Shown here in pieces: positions 24,310 through 34,977 of a stretch of 64,000 bases of DNA; position 1 is the stretch's first letter; every line of letters starts with the position of its first letter. Source of the stretch: Takakia lepidozioides (Eukaryota > Streptophyta > Takakiopsida > Takakiales > Takakiaceae); contig CM060733.1 of assembly GCA_030704615.1 (NCBI GenBank), forward strand, positions 14,942,001 through 15,006,000, read 5' to 3'. Both the position numbers and the translations under genes were made by a program. Below the pieces are notes generated by a model. The model worked only from the letters and a program-made list of their open reading frames with translations, was not told the origin of the DNA and did no database searches.

Positions 24310-25144
24310 GTCCAAACCAGGAAGTGGTCAGAGGTACAAATATCAGTTCTGTCGATCAACACATTGGCACAATGGGGGAACAAATTTTTGTCCATTATGA
24401 TATAGTCCACAATGGAACGTTCCCAGTTTGGGATTTCTCACGAGTCCACTGCACTTGGTCACCTCTTGTCCTGTTATTCAAGGTCAAAAGCTGAAGCTCT
24501 TCCAGACAGTTAATTAACCGTCTGCCATTAGAATTCAGCTCGTCCTCACCAAAAGGCCCAATGATATCGTCCTGATGGAGCCCTTTGCCCACCCGGGCAT
24601 TGAAGTCACCCAATAGCACCACCTGACCTTTGGCAAGGAACGAAGCACAGTCCAGCTTTACATCTTCGAAGGCTTTGTCTGCATCAGCACTAAGGGTCCC
24701 CTCTGTGGGCATGTAAACACAACCCACAAAGAGGTCCTTTGTACTCATGCCGCCCTTCAGATTCAGTTTTAGCCAGATACTATGCTCGTACCTCAAATCC
24801 TTGTTGATATTTTCACAATTGTCAAACAAGAAATCACGGACAAAGAATCCAACCCCTTTTTGACCGCATTTGGCAGAGGCTGCCTTGAGAGTACACATCT
24901 TACCTGCCCATTTATAACCATTGACATCTCCAACCAGTTTGTCCGACATTTCCCATGTTTCTTGCCCAGCACAGATATGAATATCATTAGTCCGAAGAAC
25001 TTGTCCCACTTCGAGTTGTTTCCTTTGGTTGGTCAGCCCTGAGAAGTTGAAAGTGGCCAGCCGCAAGCCAGCCCTTTGCATGTGAATTGTTTGTCGTCTA
25101 GGTAGCTTGTGATTGCTCCTGGACGGCCAACCGTTCTGCAAAGG

Positions 25145-25560
25145 GGGGACATGTACCCCATGTGTAGATTTTTCTCGTCTTGTGTAAACTTTGAGAATTG
25201 GTAAACCATTCAGGGTACCAAATCCTTCAGTTACACGACGCACAGGCTCCGCACACATAGGGACAGATTGTCCGGCAGACTATTTGGGGACAATTACCCC
25301 GTGTATAGATTTTGCTCGTCTTGTGTAGACTTTGAGGATTGGTAAACCATTTAGAGTACCAAATCCTTCAGTTACACGACGTTCAGGCTCTGCACACTTA
25401 GGGACAGATTGTCCATCTGACGGCTTGGGGACAAATACCCCATGTATAGAATTTGTTCGTCTTGTGTAAACCTTGAGGATTGGTAAACCATTCAGAGTAC
25501 CAAATCCTTCAGAGGATGTTCAGGTTCCGTACACTTAGGGGCATCTTGTCCTTCTAGCTA
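25145..25560 (-). repeat. Three tandem units of about 140 bp at the ORF1/ORF2 boundary of the LINE
   Basis: Blocks containing TCGTCTTGTGTA(A/G)AC and GATTGGTAAACCATT(C/T)AG recur with a period of about 140 bp, starting near 25145, 25285 and 25426; the last is shorter. In the minus-strand frame of unit 1 they encode FGTLNGLPILKVYTRRE, joined to the start of ORF2. Tandem 5' units are known in some LINEs as promoter repeats, but function here is unproven. Confidence 0.85.
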
Positions 25561-25907
25561 TTTGGATTCAACCTCATCCAGAGCATCAAACCGATTAGAA
25601 ACTCTCAAGTTGAAGTCCTTGCCCTTGGTTGTCTTCCTAGAGCGCCCCATTGAATCACCAATGTCTAAGACCGCTCTCCAGCCAGTCAAGGGACGAACTT
25701 CTTTGAGATTGAATTGATGTGGGACTCTATTAGAAGCACTTTTGGTCATTGCAACCTTCAACGTTCCCTTGTTATCAAGTCTCGAGATGGTACCATTAGC
25801 CATGAAATCCAAGCCTAAGCTAGAGCATGTAGTTTTAAAGGACACATCGTCCATCCTGGGATTCACCCCAAAAACTACACATGAAGCCCTAGATTTGGCA
25901 TAAGTAA
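25558..25907 (-). pseudogene. LINE ORF1 C-terminal fragment
   Basis: An open stretch of about 115 codons ends in TAG at 25558. It contains SCVVFGVNPRMDDVSF and GRSRKTTKGKDFNLRVSNRF, and its C-terminal SNRFDALDEVES resembles the linker of plant LINE ORF1 products. Truncation at 25907 joins it in frame to COR413 exon 3 of copy A, so a 172-codon chimeric frame exists (25558-26076). Normal splicing at the exon 3 donor would avoid it. Confidence 0.6.
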
Positions 25908-26693
25908 CCAATGGACGGGTGGCATATAGACCTGGAATGTAGTAAAAAAGGCGCACAACCAGAGCCAAGAATGCAGCCCATAAACCATACTCGCCTCTGC
26001 AAAGACATGCCCACATGATATATATAGACAGAAAGGTTTCTTCAAATAGCACTGATGACTTCAACACTCTTCTCAAGTGACATGACTCGAGAAACTAACG
26101 AGTCCCTTTATCTCACTCCAAAGAACTTGAGTTTCTTTCTTTCTCTCACATTATAAGTACCATTTCATTTCTCTGTATATCTCTCCAGTGCTCATCCAAT
26201 CATTATGAGATTTATCATTCATTTCATCTTTTCATGGCTCTCCCCACCACCACTTCTCTCTCCTCCGCATGTGCACATACTACAGAGAAAGGGATTCCAT
26301 ATGTTCCATGACCAAAGATAGGACAGGGCAACAGGATCAAATTTGTGAAAGAAGATGTCAATGGGAAAATGAAACTCTTGAGCCACATGCCCAACTGACC
26401 TCATGTACGAAAGAATATCTTGGGGAAGTTCCAAGGCAACTAGGGGCACTACAAATTCTTTGCGCACACTCGATCCTCTCACCAACATTACAACCCTGTA
26501 CCCCCAACCCAACTGGTGAACAAAGCACTTCAAACATCAATACAGATTCGATAGGAGATACATTTTGTTCCAGATTGAAGAGAGCTTAGGAAACGGAGGG
26601 GATCACAGTAGTCTTCTCTAACCACACGCACCCACCACACCACCTCCTTGTCTGTCACTCTCAGAAGCAATTTTATACGCAGTTACTTCTTGT

Positions 26694-27180
26694 ATGTTAC
26701 GAATTCATGTCACATCAGGTCTTTGGGCTTCCTCTGAGCAACTTCCTTCCTTTTTTCCTCAACATACATCCCTGTATCCTTATCCACTGAGGCCCAACCA
26801 GCAAGGTCTTCACTTCATCAATCAAAAGCAAAGTGAGAACAACTCTCTCTATCAGAATGAAACCTCATTGGACCATGTGTCTGAAGACAAGAACCTTACA
26901 TTGCTGCTGCAACAAAGGTCCATCGCAGAGTCTCATCTGAGAGAGCCGCCCGCGCACCACTGCGGACCTTGTCCAGAGCTCCAACCCCATCCATGAAGGA
27001 GACAGGCTCTGTGCCTTGGATGCCCCAAAGATGATTCATCACTAATGATGATGATGCAAACCTGTTCAAATCCCTCCTACATCAGCTTAAGCATTTGATC
27101 CCTTCGAATTCACGCATATAAAATCTGTCTTATTGTCTCAGCTTAATGCTTGAAATCAGTTGCATACACTCAATCCACAT
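26694..27180. other. Intron 1 remnant of COR413 copy A
   Basis: This matches intron 1 of copy C (43459-43944) and the inverse strand of copy B (37800-38273) almost base for base. An antisense open frame of 100 codons (26694-26996, plus strand) is kept in all three copies. At about 27180 the match to copy C ends and sequence shared with the 56.85 kb region continues. Confidence 0.85.
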
Positions 27181-27718
27181 ATATATATTGAGTTCATTAA
27201 CAATGGGTGCAGAGGAGGTTGTTCTTGGCCCATGAGACATCAAAAGCGTCGAGAAGAGCCTTTCCAAACTGGGAGGGCCACTGGATCCATCGTCATGGGA
27301 ACGGTTTTTCTTCTTTTCCCCCTCACCCCCGCCCTCTCCCCCACCCATACATCTAAGATCCGCCAAAAAACATCAGCATTCATCCCGAAGCGGCCATCCA
27401 CGGGACGGTAAAAGTTCCCAGGACCGTTATGAATGCGATTCATGCATTCAAAAGTGAGGGGTCGATTGGATTCGGCAGCAAATTCTTTGTTGGTCTCCCT
27501 TCTTTCGTCATTGCACGTCCCCTGTTACACCGTGGCATTGTCGGCCCGAAATAGCATCGTCCTCATTAGGTGAACCTTCCGCCAGTCTAGTGTCAGACTT
27601 GCAACCAGGCTCGACAAGTCTTGAACGCATGGCATTTTCTATTCCTGCGATGAAGCCGTCACCACAGTCCACTTTACCTTCACCATTGGAGCCTCCGGAG
27701 AGCCTCCGTCGAAGTGTG
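27181..27718 (+). pseudogene. 5' part of a broken plant gene (split by Copia; see 30302)
   Basis: This segment is the inverse equivalent of about 56130-56850. It includes AGCATCGTCCTCATTAGGTG, AACCAGGCTCGACAAGTCTT and a proline-rich piece just before the Copia element. The coding frame is not clear and contains stops. It continues after the Copia element at 30302. In this window the gene lies head-to-head with COR413 copy A. Confidence 0.6.
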
Positions 27719-27729
27719 TGTTGGATGTA

Positions 27730-28362
27730 AGGTAGATGACCCAATTCAGACCACGTTCTGAAATGGATCCCTATAAATGTGCATCAAATAAACAATCAGG
27801 GACCTAGAATGGTCCATCCACATCAGAGTGGACAGTTTTGGGTGCAAAGAATGAACTTTTATTAACATAAGTGGCTATATTGTAAGCACTTGGTCCCACA
27901 AGTACAATCCATTCATGATATGGCATCAAGCCAAATCTATTTTTATTTAGGCAACACATTAAGGCACGGTTAGGTAGAGTTACTTTCCTAAGATGTTAGA
28001 ATAAGAAACAAAGGTTCAATTTAAAAAACAATTGCATGGGAGTGGAGAGTTACGTGACTGAGTCACTTTTGACAGCTTTCCCGAACCGTTCATATTGTGT
28101 AGATGATCCAGGTTACAGCCATCTTGAGGTCATTTTGGCATGAGTTTTGTTCACACTTGGTAGGAGCTACTGGTCATAAGTGGGTATTTTTGCATTTTCC
28201 ACCTTAAAAATTCATAGAAATTACATATAAAGTCAAAAAAATCCTGAAACTTTGGCAATCCCCGTAGTTTTCATTTCCTAATCGAACGACAAAAACAAAC
28301 TCGAAATCTGCCACTCAGAGCACCCTAAACTGCTTAAAGGGTCCATTATGGGTCATCTACCT
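27730..28362. mobile_element. MITE-like element, 633 bp, TA target, in the Copia 5' LTR
   Basis: The ends are perfect 14 bp inverted repeats, AGGTAGATGACCCA and TGGGTCATCTACCT. TA is duplicated at 27728-27729 and 28363-28364. The uninterrupted 3' LTR (TGGATGTAATTCAAC at 30086) proves the insertion and gives the empty site. A TA duplication points to the Tc1/mariner superfamily (Stowaway-like). No transposase frame is present. Confidence 0.93.
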
Positions 28363-28768
28363 TAATTCAACATTTAGATTATGTAAGTTAATACGTCTAT
28401 ACGAAGGGTCACAACCCTTTAAGGTATGACTGTTGAGTTGTTGAAGAGACCTGTCTTCTTCTCTCTCATTCTTAGTCATTCTTACATACATAAAATTGAG
28501 TAATCATACTCACTCTATACTAATGTTTGAGTGCTAGTATTTTATAACATGGTATCAGAGCCTTGTGCTCAACCGATCCATAGCCATCTAATGAGAGTCG
28601 ACGTAAGATTGTCTTTGAATCGTTTGTCTTAAAGATTATTTATCAAAAGTCAGCGACCTCGGACCATGCGCTTATTCAAACTTTATGAAAATTGTTGTTA
28701 AGGATTAGAAGGGCAAGAACAAACGCTCTGCCATTGGCTAGGTCTTGTCTAACGACATAGATTCCCCA

Positions 28769-29606
28769 TGGCTGCTCCCTCTTTTCCTGCAGCAAGGGCG
28801 TATCGCCTTAGTAGTACCAATTATTCCATTTGGTCTATCAAAATGGAAATGCTTTCAATGAGGTCTGAATTTTGGGGAGTGGTCGATGGTACTGACCCTG
28901 ACCCCGGTGTGGCTGATGCTGCACTTCAAGCTACTTAGAAAATAAAAGATTTCAAAGCATGCTCTGAATTGATTCTCCATTGTGGAGATCGTCATATTCA
29001 ATTAGTCGGATCTCTTAAAATTTCTACAGCAGTTTGGGCTAAACTAAAATTTATCTATGAACACACGGATAGTGCATCCCAAGTCATAAACGTATTATGA
29101 TGCTTACTCTTTTAGAGTCCCAATCTGTAACAGAGTTCTTGGAAAATTGGCAAGGAGCGTTAGATGATGCTTCAGTTGCAGGGCTAGTAATCCATGAAGC
29201 ACTGCATGTCACTATGCTTCTTGGAGCGTTGCCTCCTTCATGGCGGCCATTTATTACCACTCAAGGAAGTGTTGCAAACCAAACCCTTGCTGATTTGATT
29301 GGTAAGGTTTTGCAAGAGGCCATTATGAGACACACGGATAGTTCTAATGGTAAACCTTCAGTTTTATTTGCTGGACAACGAGGCAAGTTCAAGGGAACTA
29401 GAGAACCATTTGGCCCTCCCAATGGAGGTTATAATAATAATTTTCAGATGGCAGCCTCTTCTAGTAACCCTAGTGGTCAACTGTCACATAGAGACAAAAT
29501 CTGTCATTACTGTGGGAAGAGGGGACATATATCCCCTAATTGCAAAAAGCGCAAACGAGATAGAGAAAACGACATTTCAAGCCAATTCTGCTACTACTCA
29601 AGATAA
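28769..29606 (+). pseudogene. Copia gag relic with CCHC zinc knuckle
   Basis: The start ATG (28769) is followed by YRLSSTNYSIWSIKMEMLS, as in UBN2-type gag. In-frame stops occur near 28937 and 29097. The remaining frame (29097-29606) carries VTEFLENWQGALDDA, LLGALPPSWRPF and the nucleic-acid-binding knuckle CHYCGKRGHISPNC (about 29502-29543), then a basic KKRKRDRE tail. It packages retrotransposon RNA in active relatives and is disabled here. Confidence 0.9.
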
Positions 29607-29639
29607 TGTAGCTTCGGCTCCATTTCAACTCTTCTAATG

Positions 29640-30082
29640 ATGTCATTCAAGCATGTAACATTTATATTGTTAATGATGCTTGGAGTTCCAACAAACTTGT
29701 TTCAGAACCTTCATAGAGTTATGTCATGCGGCATTAACTTAAAGAAGAGATCTAAGGTGTCATCCCAACAACATCATTATTGGTGCATTATTTGAACTTC
29801 AAATGAGTAATTTCTCCAACGAGAACTTTTATTTGAAAATCAAGCTATCTCTGACTAATTGATAGCAAGCTGGCCACAATTACGACTTCCACTTTGATGT
29901 GAACGAAGTCTCAGTTCGACCAAGAAAAAAGGAGCACATGCTAGAGAATTTTGGCTAATGCCATCAACTCTACATCTCATTTAATCAAAGGATAAAATTA
30001 TGTGAATATGCTTTAATAGCATTGTTGGACAAAAACACGGCCTTCATAATTTAGACTCTTAAATGTTTTCATTAAGGGGGAG
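29640..30082. other. Non-coding interior of the gag-only Copia
   Basis: This 440 bp between gag and the polypurine tract has many stops in all frames. No protease or pol motif is recognisable, so pol was lost or never present in this lineage. Confidence 0.7.
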
Positions 30083-30301
30083 TGTTGGATGTAATTCAAC
30101 ATTTAGATTATATAAGTTAACATCCATATAGAATGGATACGTCTATACGAAGGGTCACAACCCTTTAAGGTATTACTGTTGAGTTGTTGAAGAGACATTG
30201 TAATGTCTTCTTCTCTCTCATTCTTAGTCATTCTTACATACATAAAATTGAGTAATCATACTCACTTTACACTAATGTTTGAGTGCTAGTATTTTATAAC
30301 A

Positions 30302-31202
30302 GTCTGGACCTCCACCGTTTCCAGGCGAGGAATCTTGTCCCCGAAGGCCTATCAAGGCAGTGGAGTAGGATGGTCGTATGCTCCGGAAGGATGGCCCAGT
30401 CCCAATGATAAATGGGGCTGGAGGGTCGGGCAACGAGCCAACAGATCCCTACTCTTTCCCGAGAGTCTGGCCGAAGGTAGAAAGGTCCAGAGATTCTCCA
30501 GCAAAAAGAGTATTGCAGACTGCCTGGCAAAGACGTTTACATGACTAGACATCGAGACCTATTTCAACTCATTCCAGTGGAGAGTAGTTTCTTTCTTTGC
30601 CAGTGGAGGCCCTCTTTCTTCAGAAGGTACATGGATTTCTTACCTTCCCATGGTTCTTCCATAGAATCTTTTTTTGCGGTACGTTTATGGAAGCATTAAA
30701 AAAGTGAAGTGATGTATCAAGATTTGGATGCAATTATGTGCATGGAGGCAGTACATTTGAGCTTTACTGGTAGTATCTACATTGGTCATGGTCTTTGTTG
30801 ATTTGTTGATTTGATGTCATGTGTCTCATCATACTGCTGGAGCTGCATTGGCCATCGGCTGTCGTTGCTAATTCCAATTTGATAGTGGAGGCTGTCTGAT
30901 CAATAGACCAATCTCTATTTTAGTTTTGTAGTTGAATGCTGATTTTTTTTGTTGATTTGTTCAGTCCTCAGTCATCTTTAGTAGGTTTTGTAATAATTGA
31001 CAAATTGAGATTTTGTGCCACGTTGTTGTGACAATAGAGCTGTCAGTAGAGGAAGCACGTTGCCATCAGGATTGTTGCAGGAAATTAACAATGTTGTTGC
31101 TTGGCACCTTGTGATGATGCAGGATTGCGAAGTCCAGCCAAAAGGTCAAGGCGTCATGCTGAGGATTGGCTTAAAAACACGATGGATTCTGACGTCTCTA
31201 GT
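30302..31202 (+). pseudogene. 3' part of the broken plant gene: GWxYAPEGWPxPxDKWGWRV domain
   Basis: After a shift of frame the sequence gives GVGWSYAPEGWPSPNDKWGW (about 30365-30425), a run with LLFPESLAEGRK, then FSSKKSIADCLAKTF (about 30493-30540), a stop, LDIETYFNSFQWRV (about 30545-30590) and ASGGPLSSEG. This resembles a conserved plant domain of unknown function found in some PHD-finger-associated nuclear proteins (DUF7081-like, from memory, uncertain). Frameshifts and the TGA after AKTF show it is broken. The rest to 31202 is homologous to the inverse strand of 55310-55720. There Copia element 2 (31203) interrupts the match. No function is assigned. Confidence 0.6.
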
Positions 31203-31529
31203 TGATGCAAATCATGCTACCATGGTATAGGAATTAGACACTATAGAATACAAAGCGCTTTATTAATTATGAGCTCTCCTCCCAACCACCAAGACACCAG
31301 AATAATTCTCTAGTTTATCTCCCCCGAGCTCTTATCTGTTCGACTCCAAGAGTTACTACTAGATCTAATCTGATTGGTCATTCAAGTGTTATGTCCTTTC
31401 AGGATATAGCCAATTAATAACTTACATAATAATTGCTAGCTGATAGTTCTAATTTCAATACTTCCACTAACTAACTAACAATTATTTCTTCTTAGATCCT
31501 AGGATTTTTTCTTCTTTGCTCAACACCCT

Positions 31530-34434
31530 TGCTACTTCTTTGAACTTGAAGTGCTTTAGCTTTGATAAGCTTTTGGTAAGCATATCAGCAACCATATCCT
31601 CAGTGTTGCAATACTTCAGTTTGATCTTAAACAACAACTTACATCCAATTGTCTTCCTAGTAGAAGGTAAATCTGTAAGGGTCTAAGTCTTGTTCTTCAT
31701 CAAGGACTTATATTCAGAGTTTACCGCCTCTTGCCAATTGTTTGCGTCCTCTCTTGTAAATGCTTCTTTCAAAGTAAGAGGTTCAGAAGTTAACCTCTCA
31801 GAAGCCAACCCTTGAATTGCACTAATTGACTCAACGAATCTTTGAGGTGGTTTCCTTACTCGAGTACTTCAACGAATAATTGGAAGTTCTCTTTGGTGGA
31901 TTTATATCTGGTTCAGTGTTTTCTTCTTGTAGTTCATAAGGATCTTCTTCATCATCTGAGTTGTGGAACTTCGTTATATTCCACTTCCTCATCTACCAAT
32001 TGGTGATTATTGACATCTTCCAATGATCTATTTCTGGGAGTTCTGAGTCATAATCAAAAACATCATCTACTACTTCATCATTTATTGCTCCCACTGAATA
32101 TTTAACCTCCAACTTTTCATTAAATATCACATCTCGACTTATCACTAGACGTTTATTCTCTTCATCATATAATCTGTAGCCTTTGGTAACATCATTATAC
32201 CCAAGAAGAATGCACTTCATACTCTTTGAATCAGGTTTCTTCCTCTTTTCTTTTGGAATGTGAACGAAGGTTTCACTACCAAATATTCTGAGATGTGCTA
32301 TTGATGGTTTGACCCCAGACCATGCTTCTTTTGGAGTTTTCCCATCTACAACAACTGTTGGAGTTCTATTTTGAATATAGGCTGTTGTATTTATCGCCTC
32401 TCCTTAGAAGGTATTATCAAGACATGCAGCTAGAAGCATACTTCTAGTACATTCGACTAGGGTTCTATTTTTCCGTTCTGCTACCCTATTTTGTTCATGT
32501 GGAGTATAAGGAGCTGACATTTGTCTAGCAATCCCATATTCGGAACAAAATGAGTTAAAAGTTTTTGAGGCATATTCAGTCCCATTGTCAGTTCTTAGGG
32601 TTTTCAACCTCTTTCCTGTTTGATTTTTAGCCAGGGCTTTGTATTTCTTAAACGTTTCAAAAGCTTCACTTTTGAGTTTAAGTAAATATATCGTTGCCCT
32701 TCGGCTTTAATCATCTATAAACGTGACAAAATATTTGGATCCTCCAAAACAATTTGTTTGCATAGGGCCGCAACATCTGAGTGTACCAATTCTAATACCT
32801 CAGATGCATGTTTTCCCCCACTTGTACGAAATTGGTTTTGGTGTTGTTTCCCATGCATACAACTCTCACAAAAATGTAAATCTATGATTGATTGTGTGTA
32901 CCCTCAACCAGTTTTCCTTTTGCATCAACTTCATCTTTTGAAGGCTTGAACCCAAGCCTATGATGCCATACATCACCTTCATTCATTTTACTAGTTGAAA
33001 TAGATGACATACTTACCTCTTGACTTGGTGTTGTGAAAGAAGTACCCAATACATATAAATTGTCATTCATTCCTTCTGTGGGAATTATTTTCTCTCCACT
33101 TTTATCCTTAAGTTGGAAGGAATTTGCATCAAATTCCCCACTTGTATCCAACACTAGTAGTTTTACTTACTGACACAAGGTTTCTTTTCAACCTGGGAAC
33201 ATGAAGCACATTCTCGATGTGCTTTACTTCTCCATTTTGAAGTTTAATTGTCACCAATCCTCTACCTCTTATCCCGGATGAGATACTATTAGCTTGTAGC
33301 TTTTTCTAATCTCCATTCTTTTTCATCAGCCATGTGAATCCTACATTCTTTCGTAAAATGTCCGGGTTTCTTGCAATAAAAACATTTACCAGGTCTCTTT
33401 TTGGTTGGTTGAGGACCACCATAAGAGCCACCTGAACTAGAGCCTACTTCAACACCTGGATTATTACTTTTTTCCGTTAGCTACAACGAATACTTCGAAT
33501 GAGGGATGAAGACTATTAAGTAATGTTAATATCTTTTCAGCCTCATCGATTGTTATTCCTACACCAGCAAGTTGGTCAACCAGATTACTAAATGTACTAA
33601 TGTGATTAGCTATGCTATCACACATACCAAGCATGAGATTTCAAATCTCTCCACACCTCCTAAATTGATGATTCTCCAATTGCAACGTGCCACTCCAATT
33701 GCCAGGGTCAGCTAGAAACAGAAAATAGCATATAAAGATCCCCACACCTTCCCCACAAAGACCTTCCACCACACTTGAGTGACCAATCAGATTACATCTA
33801 GTGCAACACGTGGTGGACGAATAAGAAGCTAGAGTTTGCAGTTTCGTTCACGTTCGTCGAGAGAATGAACGAACTGCACATGGTGGATTGGGACGTTGGG
33901 ATAGACATGGCGACTGAAGTTGCAGTGTTTGTTTGCAAGTCAATTGGTGTCTAACATTCAAATGTCTAAACTCTAAACTCACATGTGACAGTCTTTCGGT
34001 GATTCCATCTTGACAATTTCACTGTATAGCTTCCCTTTGAGATGAGTAGAGGAGGTGGAGTGTGTTGGAAATGTTTCACTTTTTAAAATGAGGTTAATGT
34101 GTAGTTATAAGAGCAAAATTCATGTGAGAAGTGATGATGGGAGAGGTGCAATAGGATGCTTGCCTGGAATGGGAGGTAGAAAGAGAGGAAAATTTTCCAG
34201 CTGTGATTTGCATAGAAGTAAAGTTTTGAGAAAAAATTGGACATTGTTAATTTTGTCCACTACTAAAATTTCGTCCACTTTTGTATCAGTTGCATCTGGT
34301 AAACCATCTGGGCTACCCCCCTCAGCTTTACATTTTTCCCTTCTCAAGAGCATCTTAGTTTTGATCTTCCACATATTGAAGTTATCTCCATCGAATTTAT
34401 CGATGAGACGAGCATCCATTGAAGTGGAAGTCAT
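31530..34434 (-). pseudogene. Copia gag-pol relic
   Basis: Pieces along the minus strand: gag start (34434-34180) with RLIDKFDGDNFNMWKIKTKM; gag helices (33640-33480) with GVGITIDEAEKILTLLNSL; knuckle CFYCKKPGHFTKEC (about 33385-33342); pre-integrase with DVWHHRLGF (about 32960); integrase core at 32607-32404 with LRTDNGTEYASKTF (catalytic Asp) and AERKNRTLVE (catalytic Glu); KCILLGYNDVTKGYRLYD (about 32220-32165); and W-x2-A-x3-E with KTIGCK at the start of RT (about 31650-31760). Stops and frameshifts occur throughout. The RT core is absent by deletion. Not functional. Confidence 0.88.
33636..34120. other. Foreign fragment captured inside the Copia gag
   Basis: 33636-33770 matches 55050-55180 (same strand), part of the duplicated broken-gene block. 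About 33790-33900 matches 45710-45815, just upstream of intact COR413 copy C. The segment separates the two halves of the gag frame. It has no gag motif of its own, so it looks like host DNA inserted or captured by the element. Exact ends were not resolved. Confidence 0.6.
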
Positions 34435-34977
34435 ACTTAGCAGATTTTCTTTTCCTTAGACTTTTAATCGTTCGTATAGTTTGTGACTCTCTATCCTATT
34501 TTACATAGAAGCTTTTCGCAAAGCTCTGATACCATGATGCAAATCATGCTACCATGCTATAGGAATTAGACACTATAGAATACAAAGTGCTTTATTAATT
34601 AGGAGCTCTCCTCCCAACCATGAAGACACCAGAATAATTCTTTGGTTAGCTAGAACGATTCACATCAAAAGATTCCAAAAGACATGTCAATATGTATTAA
34701 ACATGAGACTCTTCCCAGTAAGAGACACATGCCATTGTAAGAGTGACAGAGTGAGATATATGTATAAATGAATATAGTTTCATGCTTTTTCATCACTGTC
34801 TCTAGCTTTACTCTCTTCATGATGTCACTATTTAACATGGTATCAGAGCCACCATGTTAGAGCCACCTAGTAATTCATGAGGATAACTTATTAACATGAG
34901 GATATCCAGAAAGTACAAGTCAAATAAGGCATACTTACATAAATCTATAATTGTCATAAAGTAGATAACCAAAGCTC

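Larger units (their letters stand above)
20553..25258 (-). pseudogene. LINE ORF2: AP endonuclease, reverse transcriptase, CCHC
   Basis: ORF2 makes the nick and copies the element RNA. The endonuclease runs 25258-24340: LATFNFSGL, CAGQETWE (the Glu of the active site), VGCVYMPTEG, VVLLGDFNARVG and TSDHFLVW (the terminal SDH motif). The hAT-like element interrupts directly after SDHFLVW. The linker resumes at 23352. The reverse transcriptase includes GVIVNLYKKGDREEPGNYRG (about 22390-22450), FLDVKKAYDTVWRDGLW, GVAQGCTLSPLLFN and the catalytic MFADDFVG (about 21880-21905). A TAG interrupts GxTFCRVIS near 22366. A frameshift near 21250 separates the RT frame from the last part (20553-21191), which contains CPLCGQSEDSIHFLIHC (C-x2-C-x7-H-x4-C). 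These lesions make the copy inactive, though only a few changes separate it from an open frame. Confidence 0.92.
20548..25907 (-). mobile_element. LINE retrotransposon inserted in intron 3 of COR413 copy A
   Basis: Comparison with copy C (uninterrupted ATTAGAGAAAATGGACGGG at 42669-42687) places the borders at about 20547/20548 and 25907/25908. Order along the minus strand: partial ORF1 (25907-25558), three 140 bp tandem units (25560-25145), ORF2 with AP endonuclease, reverse transcriptase and a C-terminal CCHC motif. The element ends about 8 bp after the ORF2 stop (20552) with no poly(A) and almost no 3' UTR. The 5' end is truncated within ORF1. I see no target-site duplication; one A of the target appears lost. 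ORF2 carries one stop, one frameshift and a 912 bp hAT-like insertion but is otherwise open, so it is fairly young. Confidence 0.92.
19922..26512 (-). pseudogene. COR413 inner-membrane-type gene, copy A: exons 2-5 intact, exon 1 missing, LINE in intron 3
   Basis: COR413IM proteins are multi-spanning proteins of the chloroplast inner envelope linked to cold acclimation. By comparison with copy C the exons are: 2, 26400-26512 (SSVRKEFVVPLVALELPQDI); 3, 25932-25996 (RGEYGLWAAFLALVVRLFYY); 4, 20373-20442 (ELELPLTLLLLVITAPLQVM); 5, 19922-20096 (GTPAASVVSLALASILAFQQ to the stop). Exon lengths (113, 65, 70, 175 bp) equal those of copy C and all stay open. Intron 4 has a GC-AG boundary (AAG|GCAAGC). 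Intron 3 is swollen to about 5.5 kb by the LINE. Homology to copy C stops near 27180, within intron 1, so the transit-peptide exon is lost and replaced by another gene fragment. Without exon 1 a plastid protein is unlikely; a new upstream exon is possible but not seen. Substitutions in exon 5 include YQQF to FQQY, LLG to LLC and FFMRGL to HFMCGL. Confidence 0.85.
27719..30301 (+). mobile_element. Copia-type LTR element, gag only, with nested MITE
   Basis: The 5' LTR is 27719-28549 (about 197 bp without the nested MITE) and the 3' LTR is 30083-30301 (219 bp). Both begin TGTTGGATGTAA and end TTTTATAACA. The primer-binding site TGGTATCAGAGCC (28550-28562) follows the 5' LTR, and a polypurine tract, AAGGGGGAG, precedes the 3' LTR. 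Flanks GTGTG (27714) and GTCTG (30302) are a 5 bp target duplication with one change; the duplicate at 56.1 kb shows the empty site. The interior holds only gag and no protease, integrase or reverse transcriptase, so it is non-autonomous, of the gag-only (TR-GAG-like) kind. Confidence 0.9.
31203..34640 (-). mobile_element. Copia LTR retrotransposon with RT/RNase H deleted
   Basis: The LTR at left is 31203-31480 (TG...CA on the minus strand). The right LTR (34535-34640) shares its first about 105 bp and is cut off by the next element. The primer-binding site (GCTCTGATACCA on the plus strand, 34523-34534) lies next to the right LTR, so the element reads on the minus strand. The order is gag, a captured fragment, rest of gag with CCHC, pre-integrase, integrase, start of RT, then a jump straight to the C-terminal tail of RNase H (EDMVADMLTKSL, about 31560-31610). 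The reverse transcriptase catalytic core is deleted. Confidence 0.88.
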
